The notes: generated from the sequence alone by a model not told the origin. A stretch of 64,000 bases of DNA from Rhizomys pruinosus (GCA_009823505.1 VZQC01012405.1:809432-873431), one strand, 5' to 3'. Shown: positions 1-12,726, counted from the stretch's first letter. Program-made: numbers and translations.

Positions 1-808
1 CTTGTCCACTTACTTCTCATAACTTGTAATACCATTCCTGCAAAGGTAAAAAAAAAGAGAGACAATTTCCATTGGTTCTTACAGTTCAAAATCTCTAATG
101 TTGATCTATAATCAGAATAAAATGGAAGTACTTTTATTAATTAGAGAGGCAGAGAGCCAATTGGTTTTCTCTTGAAACAATTGCTACAGTTCAGAACTCC
201 TACTATGTGTGAAGCTTGATTCTTGATGCTGGAAAGAATCTGCACATTAAAGTTATGCCAGAGTTCTGCAGTGAGCCTTTGGGACATTCCTGACCTAGAG
301 GAATTGTTTTATCTGAGTTACCTAACATGGAAGGTAAATCATATGAAATTATGTTTTGTTCCCAAGTTATCTAGGTAATGGCTGTCTCCTTCATTACTTG
401 AATTATAAACACCCTACCTTAAAGGGTGAACTGTTTTTGTTCTAGAAATTTCTTTCATGAGTCTCTTTGTACAGAACCATATGACTTTCTTTTTTTTAAA
501 AAGTATAAGCATTAATGAGGTTTCTCTGTCTTTGGTAATCTGTTCTCTCTGTTCATTTCTGAATAATATTAGTTTTCTACAAGCAATGTGGTTGTGATTT
601 ATTTTTTCAGCTGCTCTATCAATTACTAGTATAGTTTTGAAGTACTACCACTTCAATAGATAAACTTTTTCCTCATTCTAGAAATATAATTGAAATGTTA
701 AATTTATGTCATTGATATTAGTCCTGTCTATGAAATACATTCTTTGTAGACTTTACTCATCTGATTGATAAATCAGTTGAAACATTAGAGTTTCTCACAT
801 AAAAGTAC
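1..808. other. Unassigned AT-rich DNA
   Basis: No repeat, exon or RNA gene is recognised here. The sequence is AT-rich with scattered short homopolymers. It may be old decayed repeat or ordinary intergenic DNA. Confidence 0.5.
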
Positions 809-816
809 AAGCTTCT

Positions 817-982
817 GCGCTGGGCATGGTGGCCCATGACTTCAGTCCAGCACTCAGGAGGTGGAGGAAGGCTGATCCCTATGAGATCAAGGCCAGCCTG
901 GTGTACATAGTGAGTTCCCAGCCAGCTTGGGCTACAGGGAAATCTTGTCTCAAAAGGACCCCAAAAGAAACAAAAACAAACT
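817..982 (+). mobile_element. B1 SINE
   Basis: This is a diverged 7SL-derived B1 with the left-end motif TGGGCATGGTGGC, the middle motif AAGGCCAGCCTGG and the end TCTTGTCTCAAAA. The 8-bp direct repeat AAGCTTCT at 809-816 and 983-990 fits a target-site duplication. Confidence 0.85.
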
Positions 983-1440
983 AAGCTTCTTATGAATGTA
1001 ATAAACTTATGACATTTAGCACTTGTCTCTTCCTCTTGTCCTCTGTCCATTTTCTGGGATGAGTTAGTGCTGCTGCTCTGTATTTCTTAAGTCTCAACAC
1101 AAGAAAAGATCCAACATTAATCCTACCTCTGATATGATTATTTTGAGAATTCATAAATCTGTATTCAAGTTTTCTGTTTCATATATTTCTCTAACTCATT
1201 TTTGTTCATTTTCCTCTTATATAGAACATATGTATAATGTAGACAAAACTATGGTCCAGTGTCTATAAATTGCTTTCTGTGCACAATAAAAAATTAATCA
1301 AGGATTTCTAACCAGATGAGTTTCTCTTTCAATTACGGAAAGGTTTGGGTTTGACAATTAGGAGAAAGTTCTTATGCGTGGGTGCCTGATATTTAGAGGA
1401 AGAAGGAAGCATCTGGAAGATGTTCTTGAAAGATGCTCAC

Positions 1441-1592
1441 AGCCGGGCGTGGTGGCACACACCTTTAATCCTAGCACTTGGGAGGCAGAGGCAGGCAGAT
1501 CTTTGTGAGTTCAAGGCCAGCCTGGTCTACAGAGGGAGTTCCAGGACAGCTACAGGGAGACCCTGTCTCTGAAAAGATCAAAAGAAAAAAAA
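1441..1592 (+). mobile_element. B1 SINE, well preserved
   Basis: The head GCCGGGCGTGGTGGCACAC, the Pol III box-B-like GAGTTCAAGGCC and an A-rich tail are all visible. The 11-bp duplication AAAGATGCTCA flanks it at 1429-1439 and 1593-1603. The clean duplication and near-consensus body suggest a fairly recent L1-driven insertion. Confidence 0.95.
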
Positions 1593-1603
1593 AAAGATGC
1601 TCA

Positions 1604-2023
1604 TGACACCTGGCTCACAGGTGTGATATCATTTCTGCCTTGTGACCAGAGAGAGATCTAATGGCTGAGGGAGAGGGAAGTTGGCTAATGTGAACAGAAC
1701 TTGTGTCAGAACCTCTTGTCCAGGACAGAGCTCCAGGGACCCTCTCACTGCTTAAACCCCCATGCAAAGTATCAGCATTTGATTATTGGTCACAGTATTT
1801 GGTGAATGGAGGTGGCTAGAATATGAATGACAATAGGTCCTAAGAAGACATCAAAGTTTCCATGTGGAAGGAGGTTAGGAATCTTTCAGCAACGTTGACA
1901 CTCTTCTCTTGACTGGTTTAGGTCAGACAAGGTCCCTAACTAGTATTGGAAAAGTAGGGAAAGTAGGAAACAATAAAATCAAACATCAAGAAAATATGTA
2001 TTCATATAAAGAAAATGAAATAC
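1604..2023. other. Unassigned DNA
   Basis: No recognisable repeat or coding pattern. Confidence 0.45.
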
Positions 2024-2098
2024 GACTGGGTATGTAGCTCAGTGGAGCAGTGCCTGTCTGGCTTGGGCAAGGCCCTGAGTTTGATCCCTATCACTGGA
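2024..2098 (+). mobile_element. ID SINE (BC1-related)
   Basis: The body ACTGGGTATGTAGCTCAGTGG, then GGGCAAGGCCCTGAGTTTGATCC, matches the tRNA-like ID unit with its internal A and B boxes. It has no long A-tail, so it is an old fossil copy and not a functional BC1 gene. Confidence 0.8.
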
Positions 2099-2784
2099 CA
2101 AACTAGGAAATTTAGAATAGTAATTAGGTGGCAACTTCAGATCAGGCAATAAGAAAAGACCTTCGTAAGGAGGAAACATGGGAACTGAAAGCTGGTAGAA
2201 AAAAAGTGGCCAGTGATGGTACACAGTCTGTGGAAGAACAATTTCAGGAAGAGAGATAAGTGCAATGGCCCCAAGCCATGAACATTTTATATGTTTAAAA
2301 GTGAAGAAGTAGCAGAGCGTTTGGGAGCAGAATGGGAGAAGGGGGGAGTAGTTGGACAAAGGTTGGAAAAGAAAGTATGGCATAACATGAAATACCAAAG
2401 GTGAAGGCATGAATTATGTGGACATTCCTCATTTGAATACATACATCTGAAACTCAGATCTATCACTAACATGCTGGTTAGTGATAACTGATCCTGGCCT
2501 GGTCTGAACTATATTTACATCCTGTTGAGAATAAGGCTCACTAAAACTCATATATGGACCTCTTCTGAAGAAGAGCTATGGCACCAAAATTGTCAAATTT
2601 CTAGCAGAAATACTGACAAGAAATAAAATAAGTGAGAGCACTCCTAGGGACTGGGGAAGTGTGGGGGAACTGGAAGCCTTCATTTGCTTCTTAATTCCAT
2701 GCTGTATAGAATTGCGTGCATTTCTTCACAGATTGAAACATACAGAGAACCCACAGGCGCACAGACCAGTATGTGTAAGAAAGA
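2099..2784. other. Unassigned DNA
   Basis: A purine-rich stretch lies around 2200-2400. The 123-codon open frame on the minus strand at 2039-2410 overlaps the ID element and resembles no known protein, so it is not called. Confidence 0.45.
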
Positions 2785-2794
2785 GGTAAAATCA

Positions 2795-2899
2795 GAATGC
2801 ATGAGCTCTGGTGGGGTGGGGGGATAGGGTGGGGAACATGGGTCTAGATTTGATTAAAAAATTATAAATAAATAAATTAAAAATTTTAAAAAAGGAGCA
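2795..2899 (+). mobile_element. Minimal L1 3' end (about 105 bp)
   Basis: A G-rich segment (GGTGGGGTGGGGGGATAGGG) followed by an A/T-rich tail resembles the last 100 bp of the L1 3' UTR seen at 39520-39647. The direct repeat GGTAAAATCA at 2785-2794 and 2900-2909 marks it as an extreme 5'-truncated insertion. Confidence 0.65.
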
Positions 2900-2982
2900 G
2901 GTAAAATCATTCCAAGTAAAGCTATCTCAGACCCATTAGCAGCATAGAGCAAAGGGAATGGGCAGGGTTTCTGGGTACTTCT

Positions 2983-3200
2983 TTTTAAAAAATATTTTAT
3001 TTATTATCATCATTTTTAAAATTTTACATGTATGAGTGTATTGTTTGCATGTATGCCCGCAGAGATCAGAAGAAATTGTTGGATTGTATGGAGCTGGAGT
3101 TATGGATGGTTGTTAGCTGCCATGTGGGTGCTGGGAATTGAACCCATGCCCTCTCTAATAGCTGCCAGTGCTCTTAACTCCTGAGCCATCTCTCCAGCCC
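2983..3200 (-). mobile_element. B3 SINE
   Basis: Read on the plus strand it runs from the T-rich tail through GTGGGTGCTGGGAATTGAACCC to GAGCCATCTCTCCAGCCC, the reverse complement of a tRNA-derived B3 head. TACTTCT flanks it at 2976-2982 and 3208-3214. Confidence 0.9.
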
Positions 3201-3288
3201 TTCTGTATACTTCTGAACAGTTTGATAGAAATTTGCCATATGAGTAACACTTTGGCACAACAAAAATGTGTCCATCTACTCATTAATA

Positions 3289-3332
3289 TCCATCCACCTA
3301 TCCATCCATCCATCCATCCATCCATCCATCTT
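3289..3332. repeat. (ATCC)n microsatellite
   Basis: About nine ATCC units with minor interruptions. Confidence 0.95.
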
Positions 3333-3339
3333 TCCACCT

Positions 3340-4403
3340 CAGTCTATTCATTTATTGACTTGTGCATATGTAATAAAAATTTCTTAAGCTAATAATGCCT
3401 TAAACTTACTTTGATATTTTTTGGAAGTCTCCTCTATAGAGATAAACTCTTTAGGTTTTATTTTTCTCAGTCTGTATCTCCTCTTTTTGAAAGATGGGAT
3501 TCTTGAGAAATGACTTCTGTGTTGGCAGGTTTTGTTACTTTCAGTATGTGGAATATATGGTCCTATTCTGGTATGCATTGTTCTCACAATGAAATGATAA
3601 GTAGGTGAGATGATGAACTTGCTATTCAGGCTAATTTGATCATTCTACAATATATTCATATATGGAAACATCAAAATACCATACCATATGTGTGTACAAT
3701 TGTTAATTTTTAATTAAAATAAAAATAAAATATAAAAATGGAAATAGATGCAGAGCATCTTATTAAGTTTTGGTGCTACATAAGAAAAAAAATCACTGAA
3801 ATTCAGATTTTCAATGTGAATATCAAAGCTATGGAAACAAACTCCACAAGTGGAAGAGAATCATTTAAGTTAATATAGCTGGTAGGTTCCAGAAGGGTAT
3901 AGCATCATGAAGCTTGACGTCTTCCTGACAATCTGCCATCCATGTAGAAGAAGTCCAAGTACACGAGGGAGAGAGATGGATGCTCTCATCTTCAATTTTC
4001 AGAAGAGCAGATCAAGTTGGTGCACACGCCAGGATCCCCTGGCATCTATGAGGTCCAGTGTTGTTGTTTCTTTCCTGCCAAGTGAACACTGGCATTGCTA
4101 ACTGCTCATTGGCTTCAGAAGTGGTGTTTCTGGGCCCACTGATTATCGCATAATAGCATCTGCATCAGGAAGAGGCTTACTTGCCTGTTTTTCACCACTT
4201 CCCCTTAGGTGACCAGGAGAATAATGGCCATTTCTCTTGTGTGAAAGCAGGTGGCAAGGGTGGATTTTATATCACAAACAGACCTGACTTTCTGCCTTGT
4301 GTCCAGCAAGACCATTTAGCTGACCACACATGGGTAAGTGGAGAATGTGGCTTGGTGATAAGAAAGAATATGTCTTGGAGTCAGACTGATCTAAGATCAA
4401 ATC
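3340..4403. other. Unassigned DNA
   Basis: No confident repeat or gene. Small open frames at 3907-4101 and 4181-4429 lack similarity or splice context. Confidence 0.45.
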
Positions 4404-4545
4404 TTTTTTATTTTTTATTTTTTTATTGATGTTTTGTGTATTTCAGACATCATTTTTCAATTCAGTTCAGATATATTCCCCTTTCTCTTCCCCACACCCC
4501 ACCCCACCCCAGATCATGCATTCTGCCATAATCGTCCTGCAGTCT
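4404..4545 (-). mobile_element. L1 3' end, 5'-truncated
   Basis: The poly-T start, TTATTGATGTTTTGTGTATTTC and the C-rich block ending near CAGATCATGCATTCTGCC match the terminal ~120 bp shared by the repeats at 10429, 34596, 37045 and 43690. No clear target duplication was found. Confidence 0.7.
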
Positions 4546-4742
4546 TAAGAAGGCGAAATTAAGGTGTGAGGGCTAATTCTTTTGAGAAGTTCCAGGGGAG
4601 AATATCTTAATGTTTTCAGCTTTGAGGGATGCTAGAGTCCACTGATTCATGAATTGATCATCGAGCTTTCTGCCATCCTGGTCAGATACCTGTCCCCTCT
4701 CTGATCTCTGATTCTTCTGAACCCAATTTATTTTTTTCATTT

Positions 4743-4745
<3 letters not shown>

Positions 4746-4824
<79 letters not shown>
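4746..4824. repeat. (TTTC)n microsatellite
   Basis: About twenty uninterrupted TTTC units. It directly abuts the tail side of the minus-strand B1 at 4825, so it most likely grew from that element's A-tail. Confidence 0.95.
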
Positions 4825-4965
4825 TTTTTTGAGATAGGATCTCCCTGTATCCCCAGCTGGCCTGGAAATTACTGTGTAGACCAAATTGGCTTCAGTTTCA
4901 CAGAGTTCCACTTGCTTCTGCTTCCTGAGTGATGGGATTAGAGGCATACTACACCATGCCCAGCC
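4825..4965 (-). mobile_element. B1 SINE
   Basis: TTTTTTTGAGATAGGATCTC at the tail end, then CAGCTGGCCTGG and CACCATGCCCAGCC, form a B1 in reverse complement. The A-tail is continuous with the (TTTC)n tract. Confidence 0.9.
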
Positions 4966-5074
4966 TTCTGCCCCCTATCTTACAAAGGTTTCTAAGATGA
5001 TATTGGGCATCCATCCATAAGCTGGGTTAATCTTCCCACTTCAAGACATTAAATTAATAGCTTTGTCATGTACA

Positions 5075-5520
5075 GATTAAACTGTGTCTGCCACAATATT
5101 TTGGAATCCTAACCTTTGGTAAATACAACTTTATCAGGAAGTAGGGACTATGTAGGTATGGTCAAATTAAAATAAGACCTTATTCCAGTAACTTGTGTCC
5201 TGATAAGATGGGAAATATGGCCTCAAACACCCAAAGTAGAGAATACCATGTAAGGACATGTAGACACAAGTGACATAAAGGGAACACGGCAGAACTTGAA
5301 GTGATTATATTCACAAATGAAGGAAGCCTAATGGTTATCTGGAACCACACAGTGACAAGAGAGGCTTACAAGAGATAATCCCTCTGAGGTCTCCAAAAGG
5401 AACCATTTTGCAAATACCCAAATTTTGGGTTTCTGGCCTATAGAATTATGAAAGAATAAATTTTTGTTATATTAAGCCACCTGCTTATCATAATATGTTA
5501 TAGTTGCCATGGAAAATGAT
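5075..5520 (+). repeat. Ancient mammalian interspersed repeat, family not named
   Basis: Motifs include TTTTGGAATCCTAACC, AATAAGACCTTATT, GTGTCCTGATAAGA, GTCTCCAAAAGGAACCA and AAGAATAAATTTTTGTTATAT followed by AAGCCACC. Together they match a widespread old placental repeat whose exact family I cannot name securely. A related stretch occurs at 11945-12060. Confidence 0.5.
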
Positions 5521-6985
5521 GTACCATATAAGTATCATATATGGTGGAATAATCATAGATTCAGAAATTAGTTCCTGAACATATTAGGGGGGTATTATTT
5601 AGCATACCTATCCATGTAGAGGAAGAGCTCCAGCTTTCTTCCTCTCTTTCCCAGTGCAAGCCTTTGTAGGTAAACAGGAATCATAAGCCACATTGAAAAG
5701 TTGGGAGTTATGGAGGTATCCTGAAACTTCATCTTCATTTTAAGTTGGTTAAGCAAATTTAGGGTTCATTTACTACTGTATCATGTACAACTATGAAGGG
5801 CAAGAAATAGCATGAGGGTTTGGGAGGTTCCACACCCTACTACTCTCTCCCCAAAGTAGAGTGGAAAGGCACAGACTAGGATCCCACCTTTAATATATGG
5901 GATTTTTGACATACCAGGCTAAAGAAAAAAAATAACAAATTTAAGTAAGTAAATAAAATAAAATAATATTTTAAAAACACGGCCTGAGAAAAGTGCTGGA
6001 CACTCCTCAATCCATTTAATAAAAACACTTCTTTCTAGGAAAATGAGGTGAAAGGAGTGGAAGTATGCCAAAAATTAGTTCAGGACTTTTCTGTGAAGAA
6101 CCCCTCCCAGCCTTGAAAAATAGAACACTGTTCCTCATAGCCTGATATGAAAACTTGAAGCAAATCAATACTACATATGCAATAAATACCAATTAATACT
6201 GATACTATTATTATTTATATATAACTTTGATTTAGTCAATAAAAATTTGGTTCAGAATGTAATAGTCAAAGTGATTATGGACATAAAAGATACCATCAAG
6301 CTACATTGTACGAAATTGAGAAATTAAATTTAAATAAATTATTATTATCATTATTATTATTATCTTAAGCTACATTCTGCCTCTCTCTATGCTTTGGGTT
6401 CTATCCACTCATCCTTCATGTTCACTGACCAGACTTGCTATGCTGACTTGGGAAAGCTGTGTGTGATCTGATTAGTAAATATTCTAATGGAGGGACATAT
6501 TCATGAAGCATAATTTGTGCACAGTATCTCCTTCCCAATCTGTGTCACAGGGATACTGACACCAGGATACATCTGAGTTGGCAGATGTCAACATGTTTGG
6601 AAAGTGAAAAGCAGAAATGCATAATTATAAAGGAAATTTAAATAAGCAAAAGGAGTTGGCTTTATCTTAGCTGGGAAGCCAGAGCAGGGGATTTGGCCAT
6701 GGTACACTGGGAGCACTCTACGATGGATTTTGCTGTGGTAGAGAGGTGCCAAGTTGCTTGGTAGTGATTATTTGGAGGGTAATTGATGCTGGAGACCAAA
6801 GTAGAGGTGACTTCCTGTTCTCTGATGCTAGTCTACACGGCTGGACCCTGCTGAGCTATTCTCTAATTCAGTAGATGCACAGCTGGCTTGTATGCAAACT
6901 ACTGCCATGGAATCCATTCTGTATCACTCACAATTAAGCCAGCCCTTTCCTGTGTCATGCATGCAGTTCAAAACAAATACTTTCA
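5521..6985. other. Repeat-poor DNA
   Basis: Only short (TAAA) and (TTA) runs are seen, near 5940 and 6340. No exon or repeat is recognised. Confidence 0.5.
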
Positions 6986-6989
6986 GTAA

Positions 6990-7132
6990 TAATATCATAT
7001 CTACAAAGGTGCTTAGAATAATGCTTTTCATTATTATTTTCTTAAAGGGAGACTGAAGTCAAATAATTTGTCCAAGGTCATGGACAGTTAATATGAAAAC
7101 AAGAATATGATGTCAAGCTTTAAAACCAATAA
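6990..7132 (+). repeat. MIR fragment
   Basis: GGTGCTTAGAATAATGC, a TTATTATTTT run, GAGACTGAAGTCAAATAA and TTTGTCCAAGGTCATGGACAG follow the core of a mammalian-wide interspersed repeat in order. Confidence 0.6.
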
Positions 7133-9615
7133 TCTATGTAAAGTAAAACTCACTTGGTTTTTGTTTCTTGTGTATAAAATGCAATGTGAAAATTATGGTA
7201 AATCAGAACACTGAAGCACAGTTTTCTACAGACCTAAATTTTGTTAGAGATTGGAGTGAATTCAGGCTGGTGAAGGTATTGTGAGCTGAGAAGTTTTGTA
7301 GGACCCTGTGATGTTTAGAAAATTACTTCCAAGCTGTCTTGACCCCTGCAGTCAGTATGAATCTCATTCCTCTTGTTCTATCCTCAGTAGGGATGGAGAC
7401 CTGCCAGTGACTATTCCTGAAAAATGAACCACGGTTGTACTTGAAGACTCTTCTTTCATCCTCGATCTTGGTTTCATCACTCTGTAACACATGAGAAGTT
7501 TCCACCCTGCTATGATGTAGATTTAGAGTCTCTGCTTTCCACAGCTCACCAGGTACCTATAACTAGAAGCTGCTGGGGCAAGCATCTGTAAGCATCACAT
7601 CTCCAGGAAGCTGCTTCCTGATGATGCTGGTTTGGCTGGGCTTTTGTTGGCAAATAGCTCTGTTTTCTTCATACAATTGATTGGGATGGCAGAAAGAATC
7701 AGCAAGGATCTCCGATAGGATAAACTGTAAATACCCAAGACAATAGGGCTTTATGGTCAGATTGTGTCCTTTTCACTCAACTAGCCATTTGCAAACCATT
7801 GGTGGTACTAAAGCCCCACTGGAAATCCTAGTTAATTTTGAGTTTCCAGTGGAGTAAATAAAGCACAAACCTGAACTTAACTCTATTTATAGGGGAGATT
7901 TGCTGAAAGTAAGAATTATTGATGTATTATCGAATTCTGATGAAACTCAGAGATTGTTGTTCATGATGTTGTAAGTAAACAAGGCAAATCAGTGCACTAG
8001 CAGGAATGTGACTATCTGAGCCCTGTGCCTTTCTGCAACAGGGGTTAATGAAGCACCCCAAGAATGTCCAAAACTATTTCAGCATAAGAGGAAATTCATG
8101 CCAAGCACAGAGTGTTTAATTTAGACAAGACTGCTCAGTAACTAAGTTATGGCTAAGAGGAGTGACTGATGCCTTCCCATCACCAGACACTGTTGTTAGT
8201 TCCCTACTTTGTGTCAAATTTATTGTCACTGAAGGGACTTAGTTTGTTAACAATATACAAAGCTGAGGGAAAAACAATTCTTAAAGTTCAGGAGAATTGA
8301 ACCATCAACTCTATGGTCAAGTTGCTCCTTCGAATGCTTTATTCTTGAAATCTATTCTTGAAATCTCCATTTGTAAATGACAATTTCTCTCTCCTAATCA
8401 TCAAAAGACAAGATTTTCCCTCTCCTTATTATCCCATGGTCTAGGTGTCCTAGTTATGATTCATCTCAGTTCATAATAACTCATATATCACATTGGGACA
8501 CATAATCAAGTGGACACCTGCTTCAAGAAACCTGGCATTCATCAGCAGCCAATGGAGGGCCAGGTGTGGTGTGATAGAAGACGCAGAGTACCAGCTCTCT
8601 GACATAGAAAAGATCAGGGGTTTCAGATCAAGTGATTCCAACCAAGCACTAATGTTCCAATTGATAGACATATCTCATATTTCATTTAGCTTTCAGAAAA
8701 CTCCCAATAAACCATATGTCAAGAAAAATCATCCATAACCCTCAAACTTGGTGTTTCTTTGAACTTGGAAGGTGAATTTATATTATTCCCAATCTATTCA
8801 CCAATATATGGCACAGACAAGTTTTAGATGATATTTAAAGATAGAACTTGATTTCCGGGGCACCAAAGATAGGACAAAGCAGAACATTTTTGGCAAAGCT
8901 GAAAAGGGCCTTTGACAGTGTACAGCAGGTTCACACCTTTGGTAGTTGGTTTAAGCCAGGGCATGGTTGAAAAACCTTCATGTGTGAGGCTTAGTAATGT
9001 CTCAAACCTCTTCAATCTATTTATCCTAATTTTTTAAGTTTCTCCTATTCTCTCAATAAAAGTTTTAGGTTAGAAATACTAGAATTGATAAGACAGATAA
9101 CAGTTTACTTATTTCTTTAGAAATTTATCCTCTAATCTCATTGACTTGATGCTAATATAATGTGCAAGTGTTTGGAGTTTTCAGCGATCCCTCTGCATCT
9201 TCTCAACATCATTCTTCTGCATGTCCTCTAGCTGGGACAAAGTTCAAAGCTAGGAGTAGATGGTTTGGTATGTGGATAATCTTTATATACAGTCACTAGC
9301 TCTGCAAACTACTTAAGAAGGATCTGCACTAGAATATCTCTTTGGCTGTTATAACTTGGTGGATTAGCAAGACCCTGGAAAGTTAGATTGTTCTAGGAAT
9401 GAATTTTCATATGAGTATATTTATAAATAACTGTAAACCCTCTTTTTGTCTGGAATCTAAAATGGGTTCGTTCACTTGCTCCTTTAGTCCTTCAAATTTC
9501 CTTTCTTCCTCACTTATCTGTTCAACAATGGTGACTTAGTCAAACAAAGATATGACATTGTGCTTTGCTGATCACTGCTTTGGATAAAGACGTAAGTTAG
9601 ATCTCTCACGGCACT
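7133..9615. other. Repeat-poor DNA
   Basis: About 2.5 kb without any young SINE or L1. Open frames at 7323-7505, 8471-8738 and 8824-9015 are short, overlap on opposite strands and resemble nothing known. The stretch could hold conserved non-coding sequence, which one genome cannot show. Confidence 0.5.
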
Positions 9616-9619
9616 GAGA

Positions 9620-10030
9620 CTACCTGCACACTCTTTACTCTGGCCAACTCTGCCTTACAAGGTATGGCCCTCCTGTTGCTCTCATTCATCTTTCACAATT
9701 AGTCTATGCTCCCTACATTTCCGCCTTTTCCACCTCCATTCCTTTATTCCATAGCTCCAACTTTCTTCTTATTTTATGAGCTTTATTGCTCCCTCAGAAC
9801 TTCACATAGCTTAAATTTTAGATCAAATTCTGCTTCCTCAGAGAAACCTTATCACTGATATATAAGGTATTGTATGATTTTTATAATTAATTTTAATATG
9901 TTTTCTTTCATGAATATTAAGTGTATATATATATATATGGACTGGGACCTTATTTATCCTATTTGTTCCTATATCCATGGTGCCAGAAATATGTTAGTGT
10001 TCAATCAACAATAATGAATAGTTGAATGAA
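9620..10030 (+). repeat. L2 LINE 3' end
   Basis: CTTCCTCAGAGAAACCTTATC, then a ~120-bp AT stretch, GGACTGGGACCTTATTTATC, CCATGGTGCCAGAAATATG and a final ATGAATAGTTGAATGAA follow the L2 3' end, including its TGAA-type terminus. A short (TA)n lies inside at about 9921-9940. Confidence 0.6.
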
Positions 10031-10307
10031 AGTTAAGAGAACTATGTTATGATCCATTTGTATTAATTCTTAGGACTCTCTAGACCTTAGCTTTTGTTTT
10101 TGTAAAAGGAAAATTATTGAAATAAGCTAAGATTAGTTTCATATCTGCCTCAAATTTGTCCCAGCTACCTGGACTGTACACCCCTGAATCCTGTTCTGCT
10201 TTATCCTCATAAAAGACTTATGAAAAGTGTTAGGACTTCTATTCATAATATATCAATGAATGGCTTCTATGGTGTCAGATGTTGACATCATTCCTGATGC
10301 AACTGTA

Positions 10308-10428
10308 CTGTTCTTCATTCATACAACAAACATTCTTTGAGAAACTGGCACAGTGTTGAGCTTTGACAAGACAAAGGTGAATAACACCATCTTTGTCCTC
10401 AAGATTCCTAAACTGTCAAGAAGATAAT
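10308..10428 (-). repeat. L2-like 3' terminal fragment
   Basis: TTCATTCATACAACAAACATTC, then GGCACAGTGTTGAGCTTTG, is the reverse complement of the usual L2 end. The L1-tailed repeat copy A was inserted next to it. Confidence 0.45.
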
Positions 10429-10997
10429 ATTTTTTTAATTTTCATTTTTTATTGATGCTTTGTGTATTTCATACATCATTTTACAATTCAGTTCAGGCAT
10501 ATTTCCCTTTCCCTTCGCCCCCATCCCACCCCACCCCATCCCAGATCATGCATTCTGCCCTACCTGTCCTGCATTTTTCCCCCAGTTTTTTTTTTTTTTC
10601 ATTTTTTAGCAATAAGTGATAATTTATGAGTACAAGCATCCTTCATGTAAAACCAATTTGCAAGCAGTTGTGCCCAAACCCACACAGCCCATGGGTCCCA
10701 CCATCCAGCAGGGGGGGCTTGTATGTTCAATCAGGTTGATCAAATGAGTGTCCAGACTATATTGCTGTAGTTTCACCATTCACCCCAATCGCAGCCCTTA
10801 CATTCTACTGCACCCCTTCTTCCGCAGATTGTTCCCTAGGCTTAGAAAAGGGGCACAGGTGGATGAGAAGCAAAACAGTCTACTTTCTCTCGAGCTGTTG
10901 TCTTGCTCTCTGGTCAATTCTGGCTGTTTCCTTTCATGGGCTGACAGTTTGTCCAGGAATAACCTTTTGATCCTACTAATGAAGCACAAGCAATTAG
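10429..10997 (-). mobile_element. L1-tailed non-coding repeat, copy A
   Basis: In plus-strand order it has poly-T, the L1-like terminal block up to ATCATGCATTCTGCC, a T-rich spacer, GCAATAAGTGATAATTTATG and a non-coding body ending near CCTACTAATGAAGCACAAGC. The body matches copies B (34596-35362) and C (43690-44452). No L1 ORF2 sequence is present. This is the shortest of the three copies. Confidence 0.75.
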
Positions 10998-11944
10998 AAC
11001 ATTTTAAAAAGGCCAGCTCAACAGAGATTTAAGGACCAAGATGGGGGAGGGTTGTATGACTGTACACAGGTAAGAAATCTAATGCCAATATAAAACACAT
11101 ATGGGATTTTCGTAATACAGAGACAGGTTAGGAAAGCACAGGGCCACTGTTGTTCAGATGACAGTAAGGAGGGTTCAGAGAGCAGCACCAGTGTATGCTG
11201 AGGCTTCTGGTGAGACAGCACATTTCTCCTTAAACTGCATTTACAGTGGCTGAATCTGAGGCTTCAAGGAAGTGTTTGGTAAGTGGCCTAACTTCTTCCT
11301 GTGTGTGCCTCCTCAAAGCACAATGAAGCTAGGCTCAACAAGGCTTGATTATTACTTTCCAAGACCTAAGTTCTAGAACATGGTAAATCATTTGGTTCAC
11401 GCAACTGTTAAATTACTTATTTTCCATGACACAAACTATTAAATTTTTTTTTCCGTAAAGGAGGAAGATTAATAATTACTTGTTATTTCATTTGGCTTTG
11501 TAATATCCTACACGTAGCCACATATTTAACTGATAATTCTGGAAGACTATATGCAGAGAAATTCAATTTTCATCCTTTTGTTGAATAGACAATGGTATGA
11601 GTGATAGAGTGAGCTTTTATATGCTACCAGTTCCCAGTAACAACCGTATGCATGTTCCAAAACTGAACTTATTCTGCTATTCATTCCGGGCTTGTTCATT
11701 AGTTCTGTGACATTTGGTCTTTGTCCTGCTTGATCTGTTGTGTCAAGTCCCTAAGTTCTCAGCCCAGATTGTCATGGTACTAGGGATTGGAGACTAGACA
11801 GTAATACACTGTTGGAAAAAATGATATTTCAGAAATTTTCTTTTTCCTAAATCTTTAAGCATAGATATGAACATCAGAAAATAAGTTATGCTAATTTGTA
11901 ATATTCTTATAGTTTGAAGCTATGTTTTTAAGACTAAATGTATC
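10998..11944. other. Unassigned DNA
   Basis: No confident repeat or gene seen. Confidence 0.45.
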
Positions 11945-12060
11945 TCCATTATGGATGTGTATTTGTGAGTTATAATTCTCTCCACATTCATAATCTGAAG
12001 TCCTAATCTTGAGATGTGATCCTCAGTTTCTACTGATGAAATCAATTAGCTTTGACCTTT
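11945..12060 (+). repeat. Fragment of the same old repeat as at 5075
   Basis: TCTCCACATTCATAATCTGA followed by AGTCCTAATC resembles the start of that repeat. The match is short and diverged. Confidence 0.35.
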
Positions 12061-12089
12061 ATAGATGATGTACTTTCACTTACTTTTAA

Positions 12090-12726
12090 ACTGAGGTTAA
12101 ATTTATGTACCTTAAATTAATTAATCATTGTAAATCAAATAATGTAATGATATTAACCAAGTTCACAAACCTGTACAATAACCCATATTAAATTCCAAAC
12201 ATTTTAGTGACCAATAGTAAACCCCTTTTAACTCTCATTTTTTCCTTATGTAAATATGTATTTTGTTTTATGGCTATAGCTTTAATGTAGAGAGGATCAT
12301 TATACATGTAAAATTTTATGTGTGTCATATTCACTTAGTATAACATATTCAGTTTACCAATGGTATAGTATACATCAGTCCTTCATTCTCCTTTCTAGTT
12401 AAATACTATTCAGTTGCTTGGATATACTTCAACTTGTTTATCCACTCATTTCTTGAGGGGCATTTGAACTGTTTTCATTGTTTAGCTATTGCAGTGGGTG
12501 CTGCAATGAGCATACATATTCTACTTTTCTGAGAATCTTTCTCAGTTCTTTGGGTGTATGCCTTGTAGCAGAATTGCAGAGACAAATGGCAATTCCATGT
12601 TTGACTTTTGGAGGAACCTCCTCCCTAGAGAGGCTGAGAATCATTTTTTATTCCTATTACCAATGTAAGGGTTCTGGTTTCTCTACATCCCCATCAACGC
12701 TTCTTTTGCTTGGTAAAATACATCAT
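12090..12726 (-). mobile_element. Old L1M 3' region, first part
   Basis: In reverse complement the order is an L1M-like 3' UTR, then the ORF2 C-terminal region: TTATCCACTCATTTCTTGAGG, TGCTGCAATGAGCATAC and GCAGAATTGCAGAGACAAATGG. Stops and gaps abound, so it is a decayed remnant. It continues beyond the B4 inserted at 12728. Confidence 0.7.

Noticed and set aside
2024..2098. tRNA or BC1 RNA gene
   Set aside because: Sequence is an ID retroposon fossil; no functional tail or unique 3' region.
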